Shown here: in pieces, positions 53,690 to 64,000 of the stretch
Layout: each line of letters opens with the position of its first letter
How positions within the stretch are numbered: the stretch's first letter is position 1
Assembly: GCA_004194705.1 (NCBI GenBank)
Contig: SADC01001365.1
Span: forward strand, 124,001-188,000
Length of the DNA: 64,000 nucleotides
Origin: Ditylenchus dipsaci
Lineage: Eukaryota > Nematoda > Chromadorea > Rhabditida > Anguinidae
Reading direction: 5' to 3'
The notes under the pieces: generated by a model
Seen by the model: the letters and a program-made list of their open reading frames with translations, nothing else
Databases searched by the model: none
Told to the model about the DNA's origin: nothing
Translations under genes and position numbers: made by a program

Positions 53690-55147
53690 TGTTAGTTAAG
53701 GTAAGACGGGAACCTGAGATGCGAGATTCTCGGTCACTCGAAACCCAAGACCCGATGTGATTCGACAATTCCGGTTTTTCGCCGCGGTTGAAATCTGGAA
53801 ATTACGAATTTTCGCCTACTGCCGCCAAAGGTGCTCTTGAAAAGGAGGTGCTCTTTATTGAGGGTGACTTTTGTATAAGACACTGAAAACTGGCCTGAGG
53901 TGCTTTTATATCAAGGGCGCTCTTATGTCTAGTTTGACTGTACTATTATTTTGTGCCACCCTATAAAAAAAGAGTAAAAACTTAAAAAAAAATTGTGACA
54001 CATGTTTTTGGCCAACATGTGGCGAAGGCCGCAGCAGCACGTAGAGGTTTTGTATTCTCGTTGTTCAGTTTGCAAATTAGATCTTTTTCGCGTATTTTTG
54101 TTTGCTCATCTGCTTGTGATTGGTTTACACATGTTGAATCGGGATTGATTTCTGTTTTTTTCGCCCTGTCTTTGTAGCTAATAATTACTTCTATTATTAT
54201 TGCCGTTTTTTCTGTGTTTAGTCTATACTTTCCATAACTTTAGTAGATCGATATGCCGCTTTGTGAACGGTTTATGATTATTATGTTAATTTAGTAAAAC
54301 ATTTCAATCACATACACAGCACAACACAATTTTCAGTCTTCTTGTATTGGGTCGGTCCGGAAGTTCGTTCTGCTGTTCTAATATTTTTAGTATTTTTTTT
54401 ATAAAAGCCGAATTTGTAACCCAGACATTTTGTACTAACACGACCCAATGGACAAATTTTAAAAAGATATTGATTTCTTTTTGGTGCAAATTGAATCTTT
54501 TTTGGTGCAAATTAGATCTTTTTTGGTGCAAATTTTTTAAGATTTTGGTTTGGCGTTTTTCTATCAACTTTTCAACCTTTTTCAACATGTGATAACACCA
54601 TTGAGTAGCCCTGCAATTCTAGTTTCTAACAAGATATCATTCGCTACAATATCTTCGTAAAATGTGGCGCAAAAAAGTAAAAGTATGAACCAATTTATTT
54701 TTCTGACCTCTTTCATGCTTTTACCTTTATGTGATATATTTTGGGGCAAACTTTTTTTTGTCACAGATTCACTTCTATTTGTCACAGATTCACTTTTTTC
54801 TGTCACAGATTTTTCTCGCATGTGTTACTGTTCTGATTCACGTGCTTTATCATCCATTTATGCTTTGTTTGTCTGTGTATTTTTTATTCTCTTAGAATTC
54901 TGAATTTATTATGGCCCAGATCTTACCTCAGTGGACTAAATATGACCACAATAGTCCAGATCCAACCTCAGTAGCTTAGATCCTTCCTAGATCGAGTAAT
55001 TTTTATGCTTTAGCAGCTATTTATGTGGTTCCCAGTCTTCAGGTCAACTAGAATTGAATCTCGGTTATAAAGTAAGAACAACAGACAAGTCTCCTACTGG
55101 GATTTTATTGATGCACCGTGCAAGCTAGAAGAACCAGCGACCACAGT
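53690..55147. repeat. Left arm of a 1.45 kb inverted repeat
   Basis: Near-identical reverse complement of 62568-64000 (for example GAGATGCGAGATTCTCGGTC at 53717 and its complement at the window end). Contains TTTTGGTGCAAATT units (54480-54530) and CTGTCACAGATTCACTTTT units (54760-54800). Part of it recurs at 59190-59600. The predicted proteins (54304-54588, 53995-54177) occur in both arms and show no family. The far end of the right arm is beyond the window. Confidence 0.9.
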
Positions 55148-55151
55148 CTGG

Positions 55152-55784
55152 TCAGCACAATACAAAGACAAAGCTGGTCCAAGAGATTCTGATGAAAGAG
55201 ATTCTTGAAGTTCCACTTCTTCGACAACCACAGCTGGAGAGCAGTAGAGGGCACCCACATTCAGACCATCCGGGATTTAAACATCGGCTGGCTTGAGGAT
55301 TGAGCACGAATCCACCACTGACTTGACTGCGGCTGGCTTGAAGACGGAAGGCTGGTCGTCGCACTTGGAAAGACAGCTGGAGCAGAACGCTGGGCATCCA
55401 CATTCTTATCATCCGGGATTGAGCATCGGCTGACGAGAGGATTGGATTCCTTTGTCCCACTGGTTGCTGAGTTCGACGGCGATTGCTGAAAGGCAGAAGA
55501 CTGGTCGCTGTATTCCTTAGCTGGCTTGACCACGGCAGGCACCACCAGAGAGAACTTGCTTGTTTCACCGGCACAGCGGGAGCGCGAACTTGAGGCGATG
55601 GACGTCCTGGTACGGCGAGCCTTGGAACTGGTGTCGGCTTTAACGCCGAATTTAATACTAGTGGAGAAATCTGGATCGTCAAGGTCATCGACCAATTCAA
55701 GTGATAACCCTGGTCGCTTATGAGTCGGCTTGCCTTACTCATGAGCTTTGAAATCTGGTCAGGATTAATGCCACTAGAGAGCAA
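55152..55784 (-). CDS. Hypothetical serine/proline-rich ORFs beside the inverted repeat
   Basis: Two overlapping minus-strand frames (55152-55784, begins MLSSGINPDQISKLMSKASR; 55261-55695, begins MVDDLDDPDFSTSIKFGVKA). The second has the more protein-like composition (S, A, T, P-rich, hydrophilic), so one frame is probably real and the other a shadow, or a frameshift joins them. No domain recognised. May belong to the mobile unit enclosed by the inverted repeat. Confidence 0.35.
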   Translation of the reverse strand: MLSSGINPDQISKLMSKASRLISDQGYHLNWSMTLTIQISPLVLNSALKPTPVPRLAVPGRPSPQVRAPAVPVKQASSLWWCLPWSSQLRNTATSLLPFSNRRRTQQPVGQRNPILSSADAQSRMIRMWMPSVLLQLSFQVRRPAFRLQASRSQVSGGFVLNPQASRCLNPGWSECGCPLLLSSCGCRRSGTSRISFIRISWTSFVFVLC

Positions 55785-55789
55785 TAGCT

Positions 55790-56293
55790 GAATAGCTTCC
55801 TGTATTTACTGGAATGAGCCTGTATGGAAACTGGCTTTTGTCATGACTATGACTGGTCAAACTAAAGTCACGACGGACACTACGAGAACTAACCTTACTG
55901 AGGAAGAACTTGAGCAGCTTGACATAACTAACCAAAACAAAATATGATCCAGTTTTATCAAGACTGCTCCTGGTGCAATTAATTCTTGTTGAGACCAAAG
56001 CTAGTTTGAATTCAAACTGGTCATTGCCCTATATGTGTTCCTTTCGAACACTAACTCTGGTTAGGACAAATACTGGTTGTTAACGTTTCGGCGAGTCCTT
56101 ACAATAATTACAATCGATTGGCAAAGATCGGCCTATTTTCTATGATTTGGCCCACCATCCCAGTTGTACGCCATGCTTAGTTCAATCCTTGAGTAGCATA
56201 TAACCGAGGTTCGACTTAACGGAAAAAAGGATAGTAAGATACTAGACCTATTTATTTCTAACAAAACGATAACAACATTCAACAAATGATACT
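55790..56293. other. No gene recognised
   Basis: A minus-strand frame 55774-55998 has no features. The rest holds no repeat I could match. Confidence 0.35.
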
Positions 56294-56539
56294 TTACTCT
56301 CTAGATAGAGCTTGAGAGGCAAGAGTTGGCCGACCCATCTTTCTTCTGCGCTGAAGTATCTGATCACTGGCATCCGGCGGATAGGACAAGATTCCCTTTT
56401 GACACATCAGCATGACTGCATGCTTGCACATCCGCTTTTTTCTCCCATCCCGACAGCTGCACTGATAGTAGCCCATCCAGATTGATGAAGGCGCAATGAT
56501 GTAGAATCTTGTTCGAATCTCCTTGTAGCGTTCCAGTTT

Positions 56540-56830
56540 TCAAATAATGATTCGCGCAGATCATGGCCATACTTGCACGCCGCCGGCGGAGCGCCGGCGC
56601 CTTCCGCGGCCCCCGGGCAAAATTGGCGATTTTGAGCGCCGGCGGCCGGCGCTCCGCCGGCGGCGGCGGCGAAATTTTCGGCTTAAGAATGGCACCGCAG
56701 ATATTACAGAAATCCTCAAGCTCTGGCTGTTGTCGCTATTTTCGAAGGGCAATGGATGAATGTGCTCTCTCAACGTGGTATGAAGCTACTCAGAGTTCGT
56801 CTCAACTAACAACGGCGGCGCTCATTTTTA
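56540..56830 (+). repeat. Inverted fragment of the MULE gene plus GC-rich block
   Basis: 56690-56815 is the reverse complement of 57755-57885 (TGGCACC.GCAGATATTACAG through GAGTTCGTCTCAACTAAC). It is preceded by a block rich in GCCGGCGGAGCGCCGGCG. An inverted duplication of transposase sequence has therefore occurred. Confidence 0.75.
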
Positions 56831-57274
56831 TAGACAGAATTCGTTTATAAATTGATGAAAATTCTGTAAAAAGCTTGATTTTTATTACTAGTTACGACTA
56901 ATCAAACATGTGTAAAAATGAGATATATAGATGTAATTTTTTAGAATGACAACAAAACTTCTCTATCAATAAAATACTCTTCAAAAAATCTCTCTTTTAC
57001 ATCTTTACTAGCCAAAATTTTCTTCGCTATTTGTCTGTGCCCGCTACCAGTGCGCGGTTGAGAGAATGTTCAGCATAATGGCAATGTGACTAGCGGTCGG
57101 AAAGCAAGAACAGGTCCAGTGCTTCTGAAAAGTAAAACGTTAATGTCATACAATGAAGGATTGATAGAGATTTGAAGTAACAGAATAATAGCTAGAGTTA
57201 TTTCATAATAAATAAAAATTTAAAAAAAAATAGCAATACTAATTCAAAAAAAAATTACAAATATGGCTAATTCT

Positions 57275-57405
57275 CTCCGCGGGCCCCTTCCCGGCAGCCC
57301 GCCGGCAAAATTAGCGATTTTGGAGCGCCGGCGGCCGGCGCTCCGCCGGCGCGCGGCGAAATTTTCAAAATGCCGGCGCGGCGGAGGCGCGGCGCTTTTA
57401 TTTTT
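57275..57405. repeat. Second GC-rich block
   Basis: Shares GAGCGCCGGCGGCCGGCGCT and GGCGAAATTTTC with 56590-56690. Very different base composition from the surroundings. Outer flank CGTGCAAGTATG (57413) pairs inversely with CATACTTGCACG (56568). Confidence 0.7.
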
Positions 57406-59189
57406 TGGGAAACGTGCAAGTATGCTCATGGCACATTTGTAGCACATCAGCATCCGTGCTTCACTTCGCAGCAATAGTGAACATCAGAATTGATTAACTT
57501 CTTTAGACGATTATTTTCCGCTGTTTCTTTTTTCAGGATAAAAGCATCTCGATACAAGCCTGACCAACCACTGAATTATTGCAGCCACCTAAGACATAAA
57601 ATGAAGACTCGAACATTTAATCATACCAGCTACTGCTCCTCTGGTTTTGCACTCCAAAGATTCAACGTTCGCTCAGCCCATTCAGTGAACGCTCAAGGCC
57701 CAACTTTCTTCCGCATTTAGTTTCTTAGCACAGCATTTCTCGACTCCAAGCCGTTGTTAGTTGAGACGAACTCTGAGTAGCCTTCATACCACGTTGAGAG
57801 AGCACCATTCATCCATTGCCCTTCGAAATAGCGACAAACAGCCAGAGCTTGAGGATTTCTGTAATATCTGCTGGTGCCATTCTTGAGCCAAACATTTTTT
57901 AGCTAAATGTATCTCAGTAACTAAGTTCGTGAACAAGCTACAAACCTTGCGAAAACTCTGCTTCCGATATCGCCTGCTGCAGAAAACATACGTCCCCTTC
58001 GATCTCCTTGCGGACGTTTTTCAGTTCTTTTGACGCAGCTTTTTATCAAGATTAGGCATGACGTGGGCAAAGCACATAGCACGAAAAACATGTTCCCACG
58101 TTCCTCGACAGCTGAAATATTGACAAATAGACGAATGATCAAGGATTAAAGGCACCTGCTGAAATTTTGAATCACCATCACCCATCACAAGTTCAGGGGC
58201 ATAGCAAGGCTTGAAATTGCTGATAAGAAGCATTTGTAAGACCATGTTGTTTCAGTTGACACCAACGCCATGAATGTTGCGAAGAATTTTCCATTTGAAT
58301 CAGAGAAGCCGCTTAACTAAACAAAGCACAGTGAAGGCGAAAATCTTTAAAAGAATACCAGACAGGGAATCCAGCCAGTTGGTCTTGTAAGTGCCATCCA
58401 CCTGCAGCATTCTTGAGCGCTTCTGCAGTTCGGAAAGTCGTCGAGTCGACCAGACCAAGCAAACTGTTTGGTTTCATCTTCGATCCTTGTATCGAACTCG
58501 ACCACATACGGCTCATTGCAATCTTCTGGCAAGTGATGTTTGCTGTCAACATATTGTCGGAGGTTGGATAGTCGGATCATTCGAACCTTCTTGTTGCGAT
58601 ACTTGAGATTCTCGAGCTGCTTAACACTTGGAAGTGGATTTGAGGATCGAGTCTGACGTTGGCTAGCCTGTAAATGATATATTTAAGAAAAATAACCGGA
58701 TCCAAATTACCTGAATTTTGTCCTGAATTTGCATGGCTGACAGAGTTTGTCTTCACGAACAATCTTCTTGACGTTTTCGTTCAGCACGACTGGCTTCTTA
58801 GGCTTGTGTTGATGAGCTCTATAGCTTTGCTCCACGATGATTTGCTTTGAGTCATGCGGCCTCCTGATTTTGAGCTTCATCTGACAACTGTAATTTCTCA
58901 GTCGAGTGTAATCGCACATGTATTCGTCCGTCCAGCTTTTCTCTAGATCTCTTGACTGATGACTGAAAAAATATAGCAGGTTATTAACGATCCTTGCGTA
59001 TACTTACAGTTTCCAACTAGCCAATCCTGAGCTGCTCCAAGCATTGAACAGATCCTCGCTTTCGTAGAGATCCAGCTGCTTGAATTTCGTGGCTTTTCCG
59101 CGCTTCGGCGATTCATATTCATCAATTACGAGTTCAAGTCCTTGCATTTCTGCTAGTTCACCTACAAATTACATAATGGATGAACAAGG

Positions 59190-59600
59190 AAATAAGAAAG
59201 CACGTGAATCAGAACAGTAACACATGCGAGAAAAATCTGTGACAGAAAAAAGCGAATCTGTGACAAAAAAAGTGAATCTGTGACAAAAAAAAGTGAATCT
59301 GTGACAGAAAAAAGTAAATCTGTGACAAATCAAATCTGTGACAAAAAAAGTGAATCTGTGACAAAAAGAAGTGAATCTGTGACAAAAAAAGTATTGCCCT
59401 ATATTTTGCAACGATTTTTCGGTAAATAATCGCTTAACAGAAACTAGAATCGCAGGGCTACCTGATGGTGTAATCATTTTATCAAAAGATTGAAAAATTA
59501 ATATAAAAACGCAAAACCAAAATTTGAAAGCAAATTCGCACCAAAAAGAAATCATTTTGCACCAAAAAACATCAATATTCATTTTAAAGCCGCTACCCTA
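59190..59600. repeat. Third partial copy of the inverted-repeat arm
   Basis: AGAACAGTAACACATGCGAG, an array of GAATCTGTGACAAAAAAAGT units (about ten), CTAGAATCGCAGGGCTACCT and AAATTCGCACCAAAAAGAAA match the inner part of the 62568-64000 arm in the same order, but the outer 500 bp are missing. Confidence 0.75.
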
Positions 59601-60439
59601 TGTCGATTTCGCCCTCGTCTTCCACAAGAATAACAAAAATATGATGGCAAAGAAAAAAACACAGGACAATTTTGTGGATCAACCTAAATTTTTAGCTCAT
59701 ACAGTTGGTTTACATTTAGTTTAAAACCCCGAAATTTTAGTAGTCCTGCGAAACAAAAAATTCTGTTCTTTTCTTACAAACGTCACATACTCTTTGATAT
59801 AACCGTGAAAAGTTCAGCACTTGAGGCTATCAGAAAGCGCAGTTTTGATACCTGGAAATATTTAAATTTAGCAAAAGTAAGTCATTCGTCTACGTGATGT
59901 AAAACGATAATATGTGACTTATTTTTGCTAAATGCTAAATTATTTTTATATCAACACGTAGATTTTTTACTACCAAAATGTTTGCTATATGCTAGCGATA
60001 ATTTTGAAAAATACATGTATACAGCTTGAAACAACCTTATGATTCGCTGAATGCCACAATTCTATAAATAATTTAGCCAAAGCTGTTTGACAAAAATTAA
60101 AAGAAACGATTAAAAAAATCAATAAAATAGAAAGAGAGCTATACAGTAACAACCTAGGAAATGGGTATGGTATTCTAGTTTTTTCCTTTGTTTAGTTAAA
60201 GCAACAATGCATTCTCTGAATAGTTTTTCGATTGCAGAAAAAAACAAAATTCTGATTTTGCAAGTGTTTCATCCCTATGATTTCTCTAGCTGCCCAACCA
60301 ATAGGCCCAACCAATAGTTGTTTACTTGCAATTTGAAGATTCTTTGTCCAAATCCTCAACTGTGCAATTTTGCGCTTTAATGTTGTCTATTAAATAGTTT
60401 ATTTAAAGCCAAAAGTTAGTCTGCCACAAGCTGGAATGA
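59601..60439. other. AT-rich, no gene recognised
   Basis: About 59870-59960 contains TAAATTTAGCAAAAGTAAG facing CTTATTTTTGCTAAATGC, a weak hairpin. Nothing else supported. Confidence 0.4.
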
Positions 60440-60745
60440 AAATTCCGACGCTACTTGCATTAACCTACCCCCCCCCCCCCCACAAATCAATTTTTTTAAA
60501 AAGTGCTTCTTAACACCTCATATTGACAAAATCGCCTTAGAAGTTCAAAAAAGAAATTATTTTTGAGTTCTGGTCAATAAAAAATTGAGTTTTGGCAATT
60601 TTGAAATTTTGACTTTTTGCCTGCTTTACCATGTTTTTCAACATGGACTTGGCAAAAACAGCCTCTGAATGTATTTTTTATCGAGAGTCTTGCTCGGAAT
60701 TATGTCTCAGGTAAGTGAGTGCGCGAAAAAAAGATCATTGGGGGG
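60440..60745. repeat. Fold-back repeat fragment
   Basis: A C-run, then the outer arm (AAAAGTGCTTCTTAACACCT) and, in reverse, the core with GAATTATGTCTCAGGTAAGT. Diverged relative of 7765-8455. Confidence 0.6.
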
Positions 60746-60975
60746 GGGGGCGAGATGGTAGGGTGAAAGTATCGCCAAAATTCCTATCTTAACCATGGAT
60801 ATCAAAAGCGATAAAATTTAGTCTTTTTATCGCTTTTGGTCTTTTTATAACGCCACTTTCGATTAAAAATTGAGTGCATCGGAATAGTTTTGGGTCATGA
60901 TTCTAGTACTATTCTTTCCGACTGACAAACCTTCATCGAATGTCAACCTGAAAAGTATAAACGCACCAAACAACG

Positions 60976-61083
60976 CAAAACGTATTTCGAGAGCACAATA
61001 CTACTGCAACTTGCTGTCAATTCGTCCCGGCATATTCAATCCAATGCAGTAGTATTGTGCTCTCGAAATACGTTTTGCGTTGC
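60976..61083. repeat. Hairpin upstream of Helitron remnant
   Basis: CGCAAAACGTATTTCGAGAG faces CTCTCGAAATACGTTTTGCG, about 35 bp arms around a 40 bp loop. A short inverted duplication of Helitron sequence is possible. Confidence 0.7.
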
Positions 61084-62567
61084 ACTACGGTCGCAAATTA
61101 TTCCAACAATTCATCGTAGACGCAGCAGTTAAAATAGAACATGACAGAATCGAATACGTAGACTTCATCAAAAAGAATTAATGGCAGAAAATTACAATGA
61201 CATCACAGAATGGATGCAAAACAGATCAAAGAGGACAAATGATCGGCAGACATATTGTATTACGTTCAAGTTTTCACGGATCACCACGCAATATGCAACA
61301 AAATTATCTCGATGCAATGGCAATCGTAACACAAGTCTGCAAAGGAAAATGCAATCTTTTTATTACAATGACATGCAATCCGAAGTGGAAATCAATACAA
61401 GACAATTTATTTGACAATCAAAGAGCAGAAGGCAGACCAGATATTGTCGCAACAGCATTTGGAATGACAAAAGACGCTCTACTCGACGAAATCACAAAGC
61501 AGCAAATATTCGGCAAAATCAAAGCACATATTTACGTAATTGAATTCAGAAACGTGGTTTACTTTACATGCATTTAATGATCACACTAAAAGAAGCAGAT
61601 CGCATTAAAGACCTTACAGACATAGACAAATTTATACAATGCGAAATACCAGATCAGACAAAAGACCCAATACTATATGACTTAGTTACAAAACACATGA
61701 TGCACGGACCTTGTGGAGAACTTAATCCTCAATCAATTTGCATGCAAAACAATAAATGTAGTAAGCACTTTCCAAAACAATTTCAAAATGAAACAACACT
61801 GAATTGCGACGGATATCCTAGATACAAAAGACCAGACAATGGGAGAACAGTACAAGTCAGAGGCAAACAGCTTGATAACAGATATGTAGTACCTTACAAT
61901 GCATACTTACTTAAGCGATATCAGTGCCACATCAATATCGAACATGTTTTTCCTTGCGCAACAGTTAAATACTTCCATAAATACATGTACAAAGGACCTG
62001 ACAAAATTGAAATGGAAATGACAGATACAATCGAAGTCAATGAAGTTAAGCAATATCTTGACATGCGATACATCAGTGCACCAGAAGGATATTACAGAAT
62101 TACTGGCGAGACCTTATATCAGAAAAGCCACGGAGTTATGCCATTACAAATACACTTGAAAATGAGCAACCAGTTTATTTTGCAGAAAATGCAACTCTCG
62201 AGCAAATAAAGGCAATCAAAGACAAAAACACAACATTATTATCATATTTTGATCTTAATAAAATAAGCCAACATGCAAGACAGCTGTTTTACTTTCAAAA
62301 ACTTGCACACTTTACGTTCAATCTCAAAACACGCACATATCAGGAACGTAAGCATGGCAATGACGTGACAATAGGCAGAATGCATGCAGTTTCACCAAAA
62401 TAGATAGAAAAGTATCATCTGAGAGTTTTACTTAACAGTGTGACAGGGGCTATCGGTTTTCAAGACATTCGTACATTTCAAGGCGTTCAATATGAAACAT
62501 TCCAACAAGCATGTTTAGCTCGGGGTCTAATTAGAGATGATATGAAATGGGAAAAATGCATGTGTGC
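61084..62567 (+). pseudogene. Helitron Rep/helicase N-terminal remnant
   Basis: Segments: QFIVDAAVKIEHDRIEYVDF (about 61108-61170), SSFHGSPRNMQQNYLDAMAI and ITMTCNPKWKSIQDNL (61270-61410), the HUH region at about 61548-61590, KHMMHGPCGELNPQSICMQN and CSKHFPKQF, then YVVPYNAYLLKRYQCHINIE and a VKYFHKYMYKGPD block, and later LNSVTGAIGFQDIRTFQGVQ. This is the Helitron rolling-circle Rep domain with the start of the linker to the helicase. A one-base loss at about 61550 shifts frame between 61197-61577 and 61568-62209. The first histidine of the HUH pair is tyrosine (GLLYMHLMI where PH.H is usual). A stop at about 62401 and truncation by the inverted-repeat arm at 62568 remove the helicase. Not functional. 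Confidence 0.85.
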
Positions 62568-64000
62568 ACTGTGGTCGCTGGTTCTTCTAGCTTGCCACGG
62601 TGCATCAATAAAATCCCAGTAGAGACTTGTCTGTTGTTCTTACTTTATAACCGAGATTCAATTCTAGTTGACCTGAAGACTGGGAACCACATAAATAGCT
62701 GCTAAAGCATAAAAATTACTCGATCTAGGAAGGATCTAAGCTACTGAGGTTGGATCTGGACTATTGTGGTCATATTTAGTCCACTGAGGTAAGATCTGGG
62801 CCATAATAAATTCAGAATTCTAAGAGAATAAAGAATACACAGACAAACAAAGCATAAATGGATGATAAAGCACGTGAATCAGAACAGTAACACATGCGAG
62901 AAAAATCTGTGACAGAAAAAAGTGAATCTGTGACAAATAGAAGTGAATCTGTGACAAAAAAAAGTTTTGCCCCAAAATATATCACATAAAGGTAAAAGCA
63001 TGAAAGAGGTCAGAAAAAATAAATTGGTTCATACTTTTACTTTTTTGCGCCACATTTTACGAAGATATTGTAGCGAATGATATCTTGTTAGAAACTAGAA
63101 TTGCAGGGCTACTCAATGGTTATCACATGTTGAAAAAGGTTGAAAAGTTGATAGAAAAACGCCAAACCAAAATCTTAAAAAATTTGCACCAAAAAAGATC
63201 TAATTTGCACACAAAAAAGATTCAATTTGCACCAAAAAGAAATCAATATCTTTTTAAAATTTGTCCATTGGGTCGTGTTAGTACAAATGTCTGGGTTACA
63301 AATTCGGCTTTTATAAAAAAATACTAAAAATATTAGAACAGCAGAACGAACTTCCGGACCGACCAATACAAGAAGACTGAAAATTGTGTTGTGCTGTGTA
63401 TGTGATTGAAATGTTTTTTACTAAATTACATAATAATCATAAACCGTTCACAAAGCGGCATATCGATCTACTAAAGTTATGGAAAGTATAGACTAAACAC
63501 AGAAAAAACGGCAATAATAATAGAAGTAATTATTAGCTACAAAGACAGGGCGAAAAAAACAGAAATCAATCCCGATTCAACATGTGTAAACCAATCACAA
63601 GCAGATGAGCAAACAAAAATACGCGAAAAAGATCTAATTTGCAAACTGAACAACGAGAATACAAAACCTCTACGTGCTGCTGCGGCCTTCGCCACATGTT
63701 GGCCAAAAACATGTGTCACAATTTTTTTTTAAGTTTTTACTCTGTTTTTTATAGGGTGGCACAAAATAATAGTACAGTCAAAACTAGACATAAGAGCGCC
63801 CTTGATATAAAAGCACCTCAGGCCAGTTTTCAGTGTCTTATACCAAAAGTCACCCTCAATAAAGAGCACCTCCTTTTCAAGAGCACCTTTGGCGGCAGTA
63901 GGCGAAAATTCGTAATTTCCAGATTTCAACCGCGGCGAAAAACCGGAATTGTCGAATCACATCGGGTCTTGGGTTTCGAGTGACCGAGAATCTCGCATCT
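62568..64000. repeat. Right arm of the 1.45 kb inverted repeat (runs off the window)
   Basis: Reverse complement of 53690-55147. Starts ACTGTGGTCGCTGGTTCTTC directly within the Helitron frame. Small differences from the left arm include a 62 bp region at 63180-63300 and single-base changes. The end is cut by the window. Confidence 0.9.

Larger units (their letters stand above)
56294..59160 (-). pseudogene. MULE transposase gene, frameshifted and rearranged
   Basis: Minus-strand segments in family order: VIDEYESPKRGKATKFKQLD (about 59040-59150); DYTRLRNYSCQMKLKIRRPH (58850-58920); KQLENLKYRNKKVRMIRLSN (about 58570-58640); QVDGTYKTNW with the first catalytic D (about 58390); GFSDSNGKFFATFMALVSTE (about 58265-58320); ELVMGDGDSKFQQ with the second D region (about 58180); MCFAHVMPNLDKKL (about 58030-58080); STWYEGYSEFVSTNNGLESR (about 57740-57810); and a SWIM-type zinc finger CSCRDGRKKRMCKHAVMLMC (56400-56460) then GRPTLASQALSRE. 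DDE motifs and SWIM finger are diagnostic. Several segments are in different frames, and between about 56500 and 57450 GC-rich DNA and an inverted fragment interrupt the gene. Some gaps could be short introns. Confidence 0.75.

Noticed and set aside
53995..54588. Possible membrane or basic proteins in the inverted-repeat arm (seen again at 63085-63719)
   Set aside because: Identity is due to the repeat. The sequences are rich in simple TTTTTGGTGCAAATT units, with no family resemblance.
54900..55080. Possible LTR/retroelement end in the inverted-repeat arm
   Set aside because: Copies are inverted, not direct, and no primer-binding site or polypurine tract was found.
56570..57400. CpG island or bacterial contamination
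   Set aside because: The GC-rich words are short, inverted and embedded in MULE transposase sequence. No host gene start is nearby.

Overview
This window is repeat-rich, AT-rich animal DNA. It holds two host genes with introns, both split by many short introns (mostly about 50-60 bases) and both carrying transposon insertions in longer introns. I infer an invertebrate, plausibly a nematode: a uL14/RPL23 retrocopy reads closest to nematode-type RPL23 from memory, and the clathrin start codon sits just downstream of a splice acceptor. Species cannot be fixed from the sequence alone.

Host genes. Clathrin heavy chain lies on the minus strand (23810-31295), with 33 exons encoding about 1686 residues. 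A myotubularin-family phosphoinositide phosphatase of the MTMR3/4 type lies on the plus strand (37487 to about 51999), with about 24 exons and an intact catalytic HCSDGWDRT loop. Both serve endomembrane traffic, but nothing shows they are co-regulated.

Hidden gene family. Three minus-strand copies (2770-4802, 11130-12760, 21530-22872) of one multi-exon gene of unknown family survive as short homologous exon remnants. They are interrupted by stop codons and transposons. Comparing copies gives empty sites that prove several insertions.

Transposons. The rest is mostly DNA transposons and fold-back MITEs, many with readable target-site duplications: Tigger/pogo-like (TIR CCGTATTTC), piggyBac-like (TTAA, TIR AGGGGCATGCCC), several hAT-like groups (8 bp duplications), MULE-like elements (9-10 bp), a mariner-derived palindrome and a Helitron remnant. 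One internally deleted Ty3/gypsy LTR element has 164 bp LTRs and a 5 bp duplication. Three elements carry host gene fragments or lie beside one: an SmD2-like exon in a piggyBac-like fold-back, a DEAD-box helicase remnant in a 1.57 kb TIR element, and an RPL23 retrocopy next to a Tigger-like TIR.

Layout. 1-23 kb: nested fold-back elements and the three pseudogene copies. 23.8-31.3 kb: clathrin. 31.4-37.1 kb: nested MITEs and the helicase-bearing element. 37.5-52 kb: the myotubularin gene with its insertions. 52-64 kb: a 1.45 kb inverted repeat (53.69-55.15 kb and 62.57 kb to the window end) enclosing MULE and Helitron remnants.
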